Notes: generated from the sequence alone by a model not told the origin. Positions 1-7,189 are shown, counted from the stretch's first letter. The stretch is 11,905 nt of DNA from an uncultured Riemerella sp. (GCA_938037185.1 CALHQK010000125.1:1-11905), one strand, 5' to 3'. Numbers and translations are program-made.

Positions 1-1
1 G

Positions 2-46
2 CTGGAAAGAGCTGCTTTTGAGAGATTTAAAAATTTGAAATTCTAA
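2..46 (+). CDS. possible C-terminal end of an upstream protein (partial)
   Basis: Frame 2 is open from the window edge and reads LERAAFERFKNLKF before a TAA stop at 44-46. A hairpin terminator follows within 20 bases, which fits the end of a plus-strand gene. Fourteen residues are too few to name a family, and the frame could be open by chance. Confidence 0.3.
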   Translation: MERAAFERFKNLKF

Positions 47-61
47 AATAAACTTAAATAA

Positions 62-99
62 AGGTGTGGAGCGTTCCTGTTGGAGTTCCACATTTTTTT
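62..99 (+). terminator. intrinsic terminator after the partial upstream gene
   Basis: TGTGGA (65-70) pairs with TCCACA (87-92). A weaker inner pairing of TTCC with GGAG extends the stem, and seven T follow at 93-99. It lies just after the stop at 46 on the plus strand. Confidence 0.65.
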
Positions 100-446
100 G
101 TGCTTGAGAGGTAAGTGTTTTTTATCTTAAGATCGGAATTCTGATGATTTCTTTGAATTTAACAGAAATAGAGACGGTGTTTAAGTTCTTTTTATCAAAA
201 TAAACTTTTGGTGGGATAAAAAACAAACCCTAAATTTTCAAAAATATAAAAAAACAAACTTTTTCCTTTTTATAGGCGTTTATGGTAGGTTTTGAAGCTG
301 CCACAGCTTGAAATATGGTGACGATTTTTTTGATGTTAAATTTTGACTATAAATGCGTTCCCCAAGGGAAACGCACCTAAACGAATAAACAAAAAATGAG
401 TATTAAAGATGATGCGAAATTAATAAAAATTTCTTAAAATGATGAA
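100..446. other. 347-base gap with no recognisable gene
   Basis: A+T-rich and without a credible reading frame; the longest ATG-started frames I noticed are about 9 to 13 codons. Two small hairpins occur: AAGCTG/CAGCTT (295-309, loop CCA) and TGCGTT/AACGCA with an inner CCC/GGG (354-374). Neither is followed by a T-run on either strand, so neither is a clear terminator for aroB, which ends at 447. Confidence 0.5.
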
Positions 447-1490
447 TTAAAATCCGTTTCGGTAGAAATCCAGCGCAGAGATAATGTTTTCCAGCGGAAC
501 ATTTTGGTTATAATTTCCCTTGCCGATACCTTCTATCAGCGAGAAACTAATGTTTCCATGCTGATTTTTTTTGTCCTGATACATCAGCGTAATGATTTCC
601 TCATCACTGAAATTAGAAATATCCACAGGCGGGAAAAATCGCACAAGATTTTCTATAATATGGCGTGCCGTGTCTAGAGAAATCAGCTGCTGCAAATAGG
701 AAATGTAAGTTTCGCAAATCATTCCGAGTGCAACTGCTTCGCCGTGGAGCAGAGGAGTTCCCTCTCTCAGGAAAAGGCTTTCTACAGCGTGTCCTACTGT
801 ATGCCCGAAGTTTAGAATTTTTCGGATATGCTTTTCGTGGAAGTCTTCCTGCACGATTTTTTGTTTAATCTCGGCACTTTGTAATAGATACGGCGCGATT
901 TTCTCTGCAGAAAGTTCATTTTCAATAGAAATCAGCTCTTGCCAATGTCCAGCATCAGCGACGAGACCGTGTTTCAGCATTTCCGCAAAGCCAGATTTCA
1001 GCTCTGGAAAGGGCAGTGTACGGAGATAATCAGCAAAAAGGAAAATTTGCTTCGGTTCTGCAAAAGTTCCGATTAGATTTTTAAAAAACAAATGGTCTAT
1101 GCCTGTTTTACCGCCCACAGCAGCATCTGCCATTGCCAGCAGAGTGGTAGGAAGGTAAATGAAAGGAATTCCTCTTTTGTAAGTGGATGCAACGAATCCG
1201 CCAATGTCTGTGACAACGCCTCCACCAAGGCAGATGAGCAGACTATGCCTATCAGCACTGAATTCCGTAAGGATTTCCCAAAGCTGCACGGCAGTGTTTA
1301 TATTCTTGCTCTGTTCTCCTTCCTCTATCTCTATAATCTCAAAGGGCGCGGTGGTTTCTAAATTGCCCAAGAGGGTAGGGAGACAGTATTCATGCGTGTT
1401 TTCATCCACCAAGATGAAAATCTTGCTGGGATTTTGGTGTTTTATAAAAAAATTGAGTTCGGTGAAATCTTGGTCAAGGATTTTTATCAT
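447..1490 (-). CDS. aroB: 3-dehydroquinate synthase
   Basis: Cytoplasmic enzyme of the shikimate pathway; it converts DAHP to 3-dehydroquinate using NAD+ and a divalent metal. The 347-residue protein is full length for the family. The glycine-rich NAD-binding segment is GGGVVTDIGGF (89-99), followed by YKRGIPF and LPTTLLAMADAAVGGKTGID (about 113-132). Metal ligands expected from the family are Glu170 in GFAEMLKHG, His230 in NFGHTVGHA and His249 in LHGE; all are present. Its ATG lies 6 bases after the era stop codon, so the two are probably co-transcribed from the era promoter. No strong terminator is seen downstream. No odd substitutions noticed. Confidence 0.97.
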   Translation of the reverse strand: MIKILDQDFTELNFFIKHQNPSKIFILVDENTHEYCLPTLLGNLETTAPFEIIEIEEGEQSKNINTAVQLWEILTEFSADRHSLLICLGGGVVTDIGGFVASTYKRGIPFIYLPTTLLAMADAAVGGKTGIDHLFFKNLIGTFAEPKQIFLFADYLRTLPFPELKSGFAEMLKHGLVADAGHWQELISIENELSAEKIAPYLLQSAEIKQKIVQEDFHEKHIRKILNFGHTVGHAVESLFLREGTPLLHGEAVALGMICETYISYLQQLISLDTARHIIENLVRFFPPVDISNFSDEEIITLMYQDKKNQHGNISFSLIEGIGKGNYNQNVPLENIISALDFYRNGF

Positions 1491-1496
1491 CTTCTG

Positions 1497-2372
1497 CTAT
1501 CTGTATCCGAAATTCTTGAGGTCTTTTTCGTTCTTTCTCCAGTCTTTTTTTACTTTCACAAAGAGATTGAGATGGATTTTCTTTGCAAAGAATTTCTCCA
1601 AGTCAAGCCTTGCTTCTGTGCCGACTTTTTTAATCGCCTCACCTTTGTGACCTATCAAAATTCCCTTTTGGGTTTCTCTCTCCACATAGATGATGCTGTC
1701 TATGAAGATAATTCCTTCCTTTTCCTTAAAGAGTTCAGTAACCACCTCTACGGAGTAAGGAATTTCCTTTTCATAGTTGAGCAAAATTTTCTCGCGCACC
1801 GTTTCATTGACAAAAAATCTTTCCGATTTGTCTGTAAATTGGTCTTTGTCATAGTATGGCGGATTCTCTGGAAGTAAAGATTTTAATTTCGGGAGGATAT
1901 ACTCCGTATTGTAAGCATTTAGTGCCGAAATCGGTAGGATTTCTGCTTTCGGAAGGAGATTGTGCCAGTGTTCCACAGCGGCTTCCATTTCCTTTTGATT
2001 ACTTTTATCTATTTTGTTGATGAGCAGCAGCACAGGAATCGGAATTTTATTTAACTTCTCGATGAGAAATTCCGAAGGCTCGCTTTTGTCCGATATATCT
2101 ACGATGAAAAGAAATACATCCGCATCTTGGAGGCTTTCTTTCACGAAGCCCATCATTTTCTCTTGTAGTTCGTATTTAGGGTCAAGAACGCCAGGCGTGT
2201 CCGAAAAGACAATCTGTACATCTTCCTCGTTATAAATCCCAAAAATACGGTGTCTGGTAGTCTGTGCCTTTTGGGTAACGATGGCTAATTTCTCTCCTAT
2301 GAGCTGATTCAGAAGGGTAGACTTCCCAGCATTGGGTTTTCCTACTATATTGACAAAACCTGCTTTGTGCAT
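1497..2372 (-). CDS. era: GTPase Era (ribosome small-subunit assembly)
   Basis: Era binds the 3' end of 16S rRNA and acts in 30S subunit maturation at the inner face of the membrane. The 291-residue form starting MHKAGFVNIV shows G1 GKPNAGKS (11-18), G2 TT (38-39) in TTRHRIFG, G3 DTPG (58-61), G4 NKID (119-122), G5 SAL (149-151) and a C-terminal KH domain with GHKG at 241-244. The frame is open 26 codons further upstream (to 2450). I chose the ATG at 2370-2372 because the family starts just before the G1 strand, and because a TATCTTTG promoter box at 2398-2405 falls inside the would-be extension. The protein leads into aroB with a 6-base gap. Confidence 0.96.
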   Translation of the reverse strand: MHKAGFVNIVGKPNAGKSTLLNQLIGEKLAIVTQKAQTTRHRIFGIYNEEDVQIVFSDTPGVLDPKYELQEKMMGFVKESLQDADVFLFIVDISDKSEPSEFLIEKLNKIPIPVLLLINKIDKSNQKEMEAAVEHWHNLLPKAEILPISALNAYNTEYILPKLKSLLPENPPYYDKDQFTDKSERFFVNETVREKILLNYEKEIPYSVEVVTELFKEKEGIIFIDSIIYVERETQKGILIGHKGEAIKKVGTEARLDLEKFFAKKIHLNLFVKVKKDWRKNEKDLKNFGYR

Positions 2373-2397
2373 TGCTTTTTTTGTTTTTAAATTTCCG

Positions 2398-2405
2398 CAA
2401 AGATA
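2398..2405 (-). promoter_or_regulatory. -7 promoter box for era-aroB
   Basis: The minus strand reads TATCTTTG, a full match to the Bacteroidetes -7 consensus TAnnTTTG, 25 bases before the era ATG. No TTG at the usual -33 spacing is visible, so this rests on the -7 box alone. Confidence 0.55.
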
Positions 2406-2534
2406 TGAATAATTTGGCTTTAAAAGAGATAAATTCCGCACGGAAACCAATAGAAAATCATCATTTTGTAATGATTTGCAAAGTGATTTTAATAGAAAAA
2501 CATGTTTTTGTATTCATTTCCACTGGAAAACCCT

Positions 2535-3191
2535 TTACCAGCACCCTTGGGCAGTAAGACTTTTGTGCTCATTTATTAAATCAATAAGTTTTACAAAATG
2601 CTGAAATGTGGTCTCTGACAGGTTTTTGTTGGAGGGAACAGCATCAAACGAATACACTGGAGAAGCCCACCCAGCGCCGATGATTTCAAAGGTTTCTTGT
2701 AAAGGAATAAGGTAGGTTTCCACCGTTTTGTTCGGCGGTGAATATCGTTCTTTTGAGCCGCCTATGGTCACGGAAGCGATTATCGCCTTATCTTTGAATT
2801 TTCCCGAAAGCCTATTGCCTTTGAAATAGTCATACAGCACATCATCTATCCATTTCTTGAGAATTGCTGGAGTTCCGTACCAATACAAAGGAAACTGCAG
2901 GATGATGAAATCCGCATTTTTTATGGCTTCTTGTTCCGCTTTTACATTGATTTGATAGTTGGGATAGAGTTTGTCCAGACGGCGGATGCTGATTTGTTTT
3001 CCGAAGTGTTTTTCTAATTCTTTCAAAATAGCTTTATTAGCCTTTGATTTTTCTAAATTAGGATGTCCAGAAATGACCAAAATCTTACTTTCTGATGAAA
3101 AAATCTTATCCGTTGTTCTCGGCTGTGAGAACAAATGAACCGAAAATCCTACAAAAAACAATACCAGAAAAATATTTTTAAAAAGTTTCAT
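2535..3191 (-). CDS. flavodoxin-fold NAD(P)H:quinone oxidoreductase-like protein with signal peptide
   Basis: Member of the flavodoxin-2 / MdaB-KefF-like family of FMN- or FAD-dependent NAD(P)H dehydrogenases, usually cytosolic two-electron quinone reductases. Visible signatures: SGHPN at 41-45 (flavin phosphate loop, in ILVISGHPNLEKSKAN), QFPLYWYGTPAILKKWID at 99-116, and TIGG at 142-145. Family members normally begin directly at the strand before SGHPN. Here about 35 extra residues precede it: a Lys-containing start, a hydrophobic run (IFLVLFFVGFSV) and FSQ, which looks like a Sec signal peptide cleaved near residue 23. There is no twin-arginine motif and no lipobox Cys. No Met lies between the leader and the flavin loop, so the leader is part of the only obvious frame. 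It has its own promoter and lies between era and holA. Family is sure; substrate and location are not. Confidence 0.85.
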   Translation of the reverse strand: MKLFKNIFLVLFFVGFSVHLFSQPRTTDKIFSSESKILVISGHPNLEKSKANKAILKELEKHFGKQISIRRLDKLYPNYQINVKAEQEAIKNADFIILQFPLYWYGTPAILKKWIDDVLYDYFKGNRLSGKFKDKAIIASVTIGGSKERYSPPNKTVETYLIPLQETFEIIGAGWASPVYSFDAVPSNKNLSETTFQHFVKLIDLINEHKSLTAQGCW

Positions 3192-3216
3192 AATGATAGT
3201 TTTTAGAATTAAAGGA

Positions 3217-3250
3217 TAAATATAAGAAACACTTCAGAGATTTTTTACAA
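3217..3250 (-). promoter_or_regulatory. promoter of the exported flavodoxin-like gene
   Basis: On the minus strand, TTG (3248-3250), a 23-base spacer, then TATATTTA (3217-3224), one base off TAnnTTTG. It lies 25 bases before the ATG at 3191 and after the holA stop, giving this gene separate transcription from holA. Confidence 0.5.
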
Positions 3251-3266
3251 CTTTTGAAAAAATAAA

Positions 3267-4298
3267 TCAAATGTTGATTTTATCAATGTTCAAAAGTTTA
3301 TAGACCATTTCTTTCAGCAGTTCGTTTTCTTCGGTTTGGTTGGTGCCGAGCCCTTTTCCTTTAAGGTCAAATTCCCTTAGAATGGAGATGGCTCTGGTAG
3401 CGTGTTTCAGTGGATAAAACTTCGCCGCTTCAGCGAAATCCTTCACGAAATAAGGATTTATCTTTAGTTCAGAAGCTATCACCTGTGGAGATTGTCCCGC
3501 CAAAGTGTGGTATAAAACAATGTTGGAAAAAAAGTTGTACAAATTCCCTATTGTAAGCACCAGTGGATTGGTTTTAGGGTTTTTGCCCATATAATAAACG
3601 ATTTTGAACACGGCCGAACTATTTTTAGTCCCGAGAGCCTTCTGCAGCTCAAAAACATTGTATTCCTTGCTGATTCCTATATGTTTTTCGATAAGTTTTT
3701 CATCTAAAATTTCATTTTCTTTTAAGATGAGTTTTAGTTTTTGCAGTTCATTGGCTATTCTGGATAAATCATTTCCTAAATATTCAGCCAAAAGTAAAGG
3801 AATATTCGGAGCAGTTTTGATGTCAAGGGAAGCGCATTCCTGCTGAATCCATTTTGAAAGGTTGTAATCTTTCACAGGCTCGCTGTAGTGGAGCATTTTC
3901 GCCTTTTCTAATGCCTTCGCAAACTTCTTACGAGAGTCTATTTTTTTTTGTTTGTGAGCGAAAACAAGTATCGTGGAGGGAACAGGATTTTCTATATATT
4001 TCAAAAAAATATCCTGTTCTTCTTCATTTAGCTTTAAATCTTGGGCTTCTTTCACGATAATCACCTGATAATCACCCATCATAGGATATTGGTCAGCCAA
4101 GGAAAGTATTTCTGCATAAGAAGAATCTTTTCCGTAGACAATCATCTGGTTGAAAGCCTTTTCTTCCTCCGTAAGAATGCCGTTTTCAAGGAGTTTTACG
4201 GCAAGGTCTATGTAGTAAGACTCTTCTCCGTGGAAAAAATAAATAGGAGAAAATTCTTTATTTTTAATATTTTTGGAAATAATTTCTAAATCTTTCAT
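3267..4298 (-). CDS. holA: DNA polymerase III delta subunit
   Basis: Delta is the clamp-loader subunit that opens the beta sliding clamp; it has an AAA+ fold but does not itself hydrolyse ATP. The N-terminus IYFFHGEESYYIDLAVKLL, the later LKLNEEEQDIFLKYIENP and TILVFAHKQKKIDSRKKFAKAL segments, and the C-terminal helical region ending NELLKEMVYKLL match the family. The length, 343 residues, is typical. I prefer the start MKDLEII (4298); an in-frame ATG three codons upstream (4307) would add MHI and overlap the start of the divergent gene. Its own promoter must lie within that neighbour, as only three bases separate the two start codons. Confidence 0.93.
   Translation of the reverse strand: MKDLEIISKNIKNKEFSPIYFFHGEESYYIDLAVKLLENGILTEEEKAFNQMIVYGKDSSYAEILSLADQYPMMGDYQVIIVKEAQDLKLNEEEQDIFLKYIENPVPSTILVFAHKQKKIDSRKKFAKALEKAKMLHYSEPVKDYNLSKWIQQECASLDIKTAPNIPLLLAEYLGNDLSRIANELQKLKLILKENEILDEKLIEKHIGISKEYNVFELQKALGTKNSSAVFKIVYYMGKNPKTNPLVLTIGNLYNFFSNIVLYHTLAGQSPQVIASELKINPYFVKDFAEAAKFYPLKHATRAISILREFDLKGKGLGTNQTEENELLKEMVYKLLNIDKINI
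4268..4275 (+). promoter_or_regulatory. possible -7 box for the HsdR-N-like gene, inside holA
   Basis: TATTTTTG matches TAnnTTTG and lies 26 bases before the ATG at 4302, within the first codons of holA read on the other strand. No TTG is seen at -33. In A+T-rich DNA such a match can arise by chance. Confidence 0.35.
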
Positions 4299-4301
4299 AA
4301 T

Positions 4302-4739
4302 ATGCAATTACCAAAGCTCAATTTTGAGCAGGATTTTGATTTTAAAATAAAGCAGGACAAAGATACATTTTTTATTTATGATTTGGTTCGCAGGACTTAT
4401 TTAGTTCTTACCCCAGAGGAGTGGGTGCGGCAACACTGGGTGCATTATTTTCATTTTACAAAGGGAAAAAGTCTCTCTTCGCTCATCATGGAACGAAAAA
4501 TAGAACTGAACGGTACTACCAAAAGGATAGATTTGCTCGTAACGGAAAAAACCGAGCCGCAGATATTATTAGAATGCAAAGCCCCTCATATAGCCCTTAC
4601 CGAGAGCGTTTTCGAGCAGGCAGCGAGATATAATACCATAATTTCAGCCCCTCAAATTATCCTAAGCAACGGACTTCAGCATATTTATGCAAAGTATGAA
4701 AATGGAGAATATAAATTCCATAAATATCAATGGGAATAA
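4302..4739 (+). CDS. HsdR N-terminal-domain-like protein (PD-(D/E)XK nuclease fold)
   Basis: A 145-residue stand-alone protein resembling the nuclease domain of type I restriction enzyme R subunits. The catalytic-core pattern is intact: Asp77 in RIDLLV, then Glu91 and Lys93 in LLECKAP, followed by the QAxxY motif (QAARY, 106-110) that marks RecB/HsdR-type nucleases. There is no helicase domain and no HsdM or HsdS neighbour, so it is not a working type I restriction system here. From memory, similar small genes beside holA recur in Bacteroidetes, which suggests a housekeeping DNA role rather than defence; I could not check that. The gene is divergent from holA and convergent with tRNA-Asp. The molecular function is unknown; the fold assignment is strong. 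Confidence 0.82.
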   Translation: MQLPKLNFEQDFDFKIKQDKDTFFIYDLVRRTYLVLTPEEWVRQHWVHYFHFTKGKSLSSLIMERKIELNGTTKRIDLLVTEKTEPQILLECKAPHIALTESVFEQAARYNTIISAPQIILSNGLQHIYAKYENGEYKFHKYQWE

Positions 4740-4780
4740 ATGCTTTTCCGAATTTTTGAAATAAAAAATAGAATAGAGAC

Positions 4781-4812
4781 AAAAAATAAAAACTTCTCAA
4801 AAGAGAAGTTTT
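4781..4812 (-). terminator. terminator of tRNA-Asp, possibly bidirectional
   Basis: A perfect 10-bp stem, AAAACTTCTC (4789-4798) with GAGAAGTTTT (4803-4812) and a 4-base loop. On the minus strand it follows the tRNA by 3 bases and leads into TTTATTTTTT. On the plus strand the stem ends in TTTT, so it may also stop transcripts of the HsdR-N-like gene. Confidence 0.75.
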
Positions 4813-4815
4813 AGG

Positions 4816-4889
4816 CGATCCGGACGGGACTCGAACCCGCGACCTCCGCCGTGACAGGGCGGCATTCTAACCAACTGAACTACCGGATC
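4816..4889 (-). tRNA. tRNA-Asp (anticodon GTC)
   Basis: On the minus strand the 74-base cloverleaf has acceptor stem GATCCGG/CCGGATC with discriminator G, D arm GTTCAGTTGGTTAGAAT, anticodon stem GCCGC/ gcggc-type pairing around CTGTCAC (anticodon GTC), and T arm GCGGG-TTCGAGT-CCCGT. The 3' CCA is not encoded (CCT follows the discriminator), so it must be added enzymatically. It has its own promoter and terminator. Both acceptor ends look intact, with no sign of an integrated element. Confidence 0.96.
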
Positions 4890-4924
4890 TCTATGTATAA
4901 TGAACTTCTGATTCTTTGCGTTTG

Positions 4925-4954
4925 CAAATATAAGACTTTTATTTAACCTTGCAA
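4925..4954 (-). promoter_or_regulatory. tRNA-Asp promoter
   Basis: The minus strand reads TTG (4952-4954), a 19-base spacer, then TATATTTG (4925-4932). Both boxes and the spacing fit the Bacteroidetes -33/-7 promoter. It is the best promoter in the window and lies about 35 bases before the mature tRNA. Confidence 0.75.
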
Positions 4955-4960
4955 ATAAAA

Positions 4961-4993
4961 AAATAAAAAAATGCTTTCCAAGTAAGGAAAGCA
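4961..4993 (-). terminator. terminator of the thioredoxin gene
   Basis: TGCTTTCC (4972-4979) pairs with GGAAAGCA (4986-4993) around a 6-base loop. On the minus strand a run of seven T follows. It lies 20 bases after the thioredoxin stop and just before the tRNA promoter. Confidence 0.75.
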
Positions 4994-5013
4994 CTCATTT
5001 TCAGATAGGTTTT

Positions 5014-5331
5014 TTATAAATGCGCAGAAAGTTTCTCTACGATTACTTCTTTTGGAGAAAGTCCTACTATTTTATCTACTACCTCTCCATTTTTGAAAAT
5101 AAGAAGAGTAGGGATGCTTTTGATACCGTATTCCAAAGATACTTGCTGATTGTTATCAACATCTACTTTTGCAACAACGGCCTTGCCTTCAAACTCGTTA
5201 TGAAGCTGCTCGATAACAGGAGAAAGCATTCTACAAGGAGGACACCAAGGCGCCCAAAAATCTACTAAAACGGGTTTGTCTGATTGTAATACGGATTCTT
5301 TAAATGTTCCGTCTGTAACTGTTAGTGCCAT
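5014..5331 (-). CDS. trxA: thioredoxin
   Basis: A 105-residue, single-domain cytosolic disulfide reductase without signal peptide. Landmarks: buried Asp24 in VLVDFW, active site CPPC at 30-33 (in WAPWCPPCRM), cis-proline at 74 in SIPTLLIF, and NGEVVDKIVG before the last helix. The classic thioredoxin active site is CGPC; a proline at the second position is unusual and would be expected to alter the redox potential. The rest of the protein is ordinary thioredoxin. It lies 70 bases downstream of the cysteine desulfurase on the same strand and could be read through from it, though an A+T-rich gap leaves room for its own promoter. Confidence 0.93.
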   Translation of the reverse strand: MALTVTDGTFKESVLQSDKPVLVDFWAPWCPPCRMLSPVIEQLHNEFEGKAVVAKVDVDNNQQVSLEYGIKSIPTLLIFKNGEVVDKIVGLSPKEVIVEKLSAHL

Positions 5332-5401
5332 AATTTACTATTTTTATTATGATTAAATTTTTATGCTAAATTACAATATTTGTTATATATTTTGGTCTAT
5401 G

Positions 5402-6568
5402 CTATATATTGTTTTTTTCTATTTTATTTTCTATGATGATTTCTTTCAGGGCAGTTACTAGCCTGTCTATATCTTGTTTGGAAGTGTAATGGCTGAAAGA
5501 AATTCTCAGCGGAGTGGTTTTTTCCATTTCCTCATCTGTTAGTATGCTCATAAGCACCATAGATGGTTTGCTAGCTCCAGAGCTGCACGCACTTCCCTGC
5601 GAAATGGCGATGCCTTTCATGTCTAATTGTAAGCCGATTAAAGGATTTTTAAAAGGCAGTGAAACACTCAATATCGTGTAAAGACTTTTTTTACTATCAG
5701 CAGAGTTTCCATTGAATTTAATATGAGGAATCGCCTTGGTAAGCTCCGATATTGCATAGTCTTTAATTCCTTGAATATGAGCTGTGTATTCCTTTATGTT
5801 TTTTGTGGAAATTTCCAATGCTTTGCCTAAACCTACAATACCGCATACATTTTCTGTTCCAGCTCTTAGGTTTCTTTCCTGAGTTCCGCCTACGATGAGT
5901 CCTTTTAGACCAGAAGATTTTCTCACAAAAGCAAAGCCAACTCCCTTCGGCCCGTGGAATTTATGCGCACTGCAAGAAGCAAAATCTACCAAAGTTTTAG
6001 CAAAATTCAAATCCAAATGCGCAACAGTCTGCACTGTATCGGAATGGAAAAGAGCGTTATTTTGTTTACAGATTTCGGATACTTTGTCAATATCTAAGAG
6101 GTTTCCAATCTCGTTGTTGGCGTGCATTAGACTTACTAAAGTCTTTTTATCTGACGATTGGAGGATTTTTTCTAATTCCGCCAAGTTCAATTCTCCTTTG
6201 TTATCAGGTTTTAAACAGACAAGCTCTACGCCTTTTCTTGCTCTCATTTCTAGGCAGGTTTCGGCTACGCATTTATGCTCCAGAGGAGAAGTAATTATTC
6301 TTTCAACGCCCAAATGTTCCACGCAGGACTTGATAATCATGTTGTTAGACTCTGTTCCGCATGAAGTAAAAATGATTTCGCTCGGAGAAATGCCAAGACT
6401 TTCTGCTGCCTTTCTTCTGGCTTCTTCTATCAGCGACTTTGCTTCCTGACCTATGCTGTGGATGGAAGAAGGGTTGCCATAGTGGTTTTTCATTACCGAA
6501 AGCATAGCATCTATCACTTCTTCGCTCATGGGAGTGGTGGCTGCGTTGTCCAAATAAATTTTATTCAT
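5402..6568 (-). CDS. cysteine desulfurase (class V aminotransferase, NifS/IscS type)
   Basis: PLP enzyme that converts cysteine to alanine and passes persulfide sulfur to iron-sulfur clusters or tRNA thiolation. The 388-residue form starts MNKIYLDNAATTP. Visible motifs: CGTESNN (70-76), His98 in LEHK that stacks on PLP, HANNEIGN (149-156), Lys203 in SAHKFHGPKGVG that binds PLP, RAGTEN (235-240), and the mobile-loop catalytic Cys328 in GSACSSGA. The frame is open 36 codons further upstream; those residues overlap the end of the HAD gene and lack family similarity, so I chose the ATG at 6568. It starts 19 bases after the HAD gene stop, likely one transcript. No scaffold gene (iscU) is nearby, so iscS versus nifS naming is left open. 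Confidence 0.94.
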   Translation of the reverse strand: MNKIYLDNAATTPMSEEVIDAMLSVMKNHYGNPSSIHSIGQEAKSLIEEARRKAAESLGISPSEIIFTSCGTESNNMIIKSCVEHLGVERIITSPLEHKCVAETCLEMRARKGVELVCLKPDNKGELNLAELEKILQSSDKKTLVSLMHANNEIGNLLDIDKVSEICKQNNALFHSDTVQTVAHLDLNFAKTLVDFASCSAHKFHGPKGVGFAFVRKSSGLKGLIVGGTQERNLRAGTENVCGIVGLGKALEISTKNIKEYTAHIQGIKDYAISELTKAIPHIKFNGNSADSKKSLYTILSVSLPFKNPLIGLQLDMKGIAISQGSACSSGASKPSMVLMSILTDEEMEKTTPLRISFSHYTSKQDIDRLVTALKEIIIENKIEKNNI

Positions 6569-6587
6569 GGTAAATTTTCTGACAAAA

Positions 6588-7175
6588 TTAATGAAAAAAT
6601 TGGTAATAACTTTCATCTGCCCATTCCAGCATTTCTCTGTCTCCTTCAGAATCGCCGAAAGCGATGATTTTATCAAACTTTTTATCCTCGATGGCTTTTT
6701 TTATCCGTTTTACTTTTTCTTCGCCGGTGCAGTTTTTGGTTTTGAAATTTCCGGAATAGACACCGCCTTCGAATCTGGCTTCTGTTGCGATGAGATGCAT
6801 CCCAAGATGCGCTGCAAATGGCTGAACCCAAATATCCAACGAAGCCGTAACGATGTAGCTTTCGGTATTTTCCCTGTCGATGTTTTGGATAAATTCCAAT
6901 GTATTTTCCCGAATTATTTTAGGGTAATTTTCATTAAAAAACTGCTGGGCTTTCTGCTGGATTTTTTCTTGGCTTTCGCCTTTGAGCACGGAACTGATAA
7001 AACTTTTCTTTACTCTTTCGGTGTTGGCTATTTTTAGTTTGGACATGATGAAGAGCGGAAGATGTTTCAGATAACTGATGAAAAACTTCCTGCAATCATA
7101 AAATTTAAGGAATGCAAACAGCGTATCGCGCTTGGTAAGCGTTCCATCGAAATCAAAGCAATATAATTTTTTCAT
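6588..7175 (-). CDS. HAD-IB family phosphatase
   Basis: A 195-residue haloacid dehalogenase hydrolase of the subfamily IB (phosphoserine-phosphatase-like). All four HAD motifs are present: I DFDGTLT (8-14, nucleophile Asp8 and acid/base Asp10), II VTAS (109-112), III Lys near 154, IV GDSEGDREML (174-183, metal-binding aspartates 175 and 179). The helical cap lies between motifs I and II (roughly 20-95). Substrate cannot be told; relatives act on phosphoserine or lysophospholipid-type phosphates. It is divergent from purB and sits directly upstream of the cysteine desulfurase. The promoter box ends about 6 bases before the ATG, so the mRNA may be leaderless. Confidence 0.88.
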   Translation of the reverse strand: MKKLYCFDFDGTLTKRDTLFAFLKFYDCRKFFISYLKHLPLFIMSKLKIANTERVKKSFISSVLKGESQEKIQQKAQQFFNENYPKIIRENTLEFIQNIDRENTESYIVTASLDIWVQPFAAHLGMHLIATEARFEGGVYSGNFKTKNCTGEEKVKRIKKAIEDKKFDKIIAFGDSEGDREMLEWADESYYQFFH

Positions 7176-7181
7176 AGTCGC

Positions 7182-7189
7182 CGAAGATA
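7182..7189 (-). promoter_or_regulatory. -7 box of the HAD phosphatase gene
   Basis: The minus strand reads TATCTTCG, one base from TAnnTTTG, with only 6 bases before the ATG at 7175. If transcription begins at the usual distance, it would begin at or next to the start codon. Confidence 0.45.

Noticed and set aside
398..439. 13-codon ORF (MSIKDDAKLIKIS)
   Set aside because: Too short, no promoter box or conservation evidence; likely chance.
1392..1877. 161-codon plus-strand open frame across the aroB/era junction
   Set aside because: Antisense to two sure genes, rich in Phe/Leu as reverse-strand frames are; no family likeness.
2373..2450. 26-residue N-terminal extension of Era
   Set aside because: The extension holds the TATCTTTG promoter box, is not part of the family, and the downstream ATG gives the normal N-terminus.
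2496..2509. AAAAACATGTTTTT palindrome as terminator of the flavodoxin-like gene
   Set aside because: Only five A-T pairs around a 4-base loop; too weak to call in A+T-rich DNA.
4302..4739. Type I restriction-modification system
   Set aside because: Only the nuclease-like domain is present; no helicase portion, HsdM or HsdS in the window.
4816..4889. tRNA-Asp as an integration site
   Set aside because: Both tRNA ends are intact, no second partial copy is seen, and flanking genes are housekeeping with normal signals.
4797..4994. 65-codon open frame on the minus strand
   Set aside because: It runs through the tRNA-Asp gene, its promoter and two terminators; the peptide reads as translated tRNA.
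6569..6676. 36-residue N-terminal extension of the cysteine desulfurase
   Set aside because: It overlaps the end of the HAD gene and has no family similarity; MNKIYLDNAATTP is the usual start.
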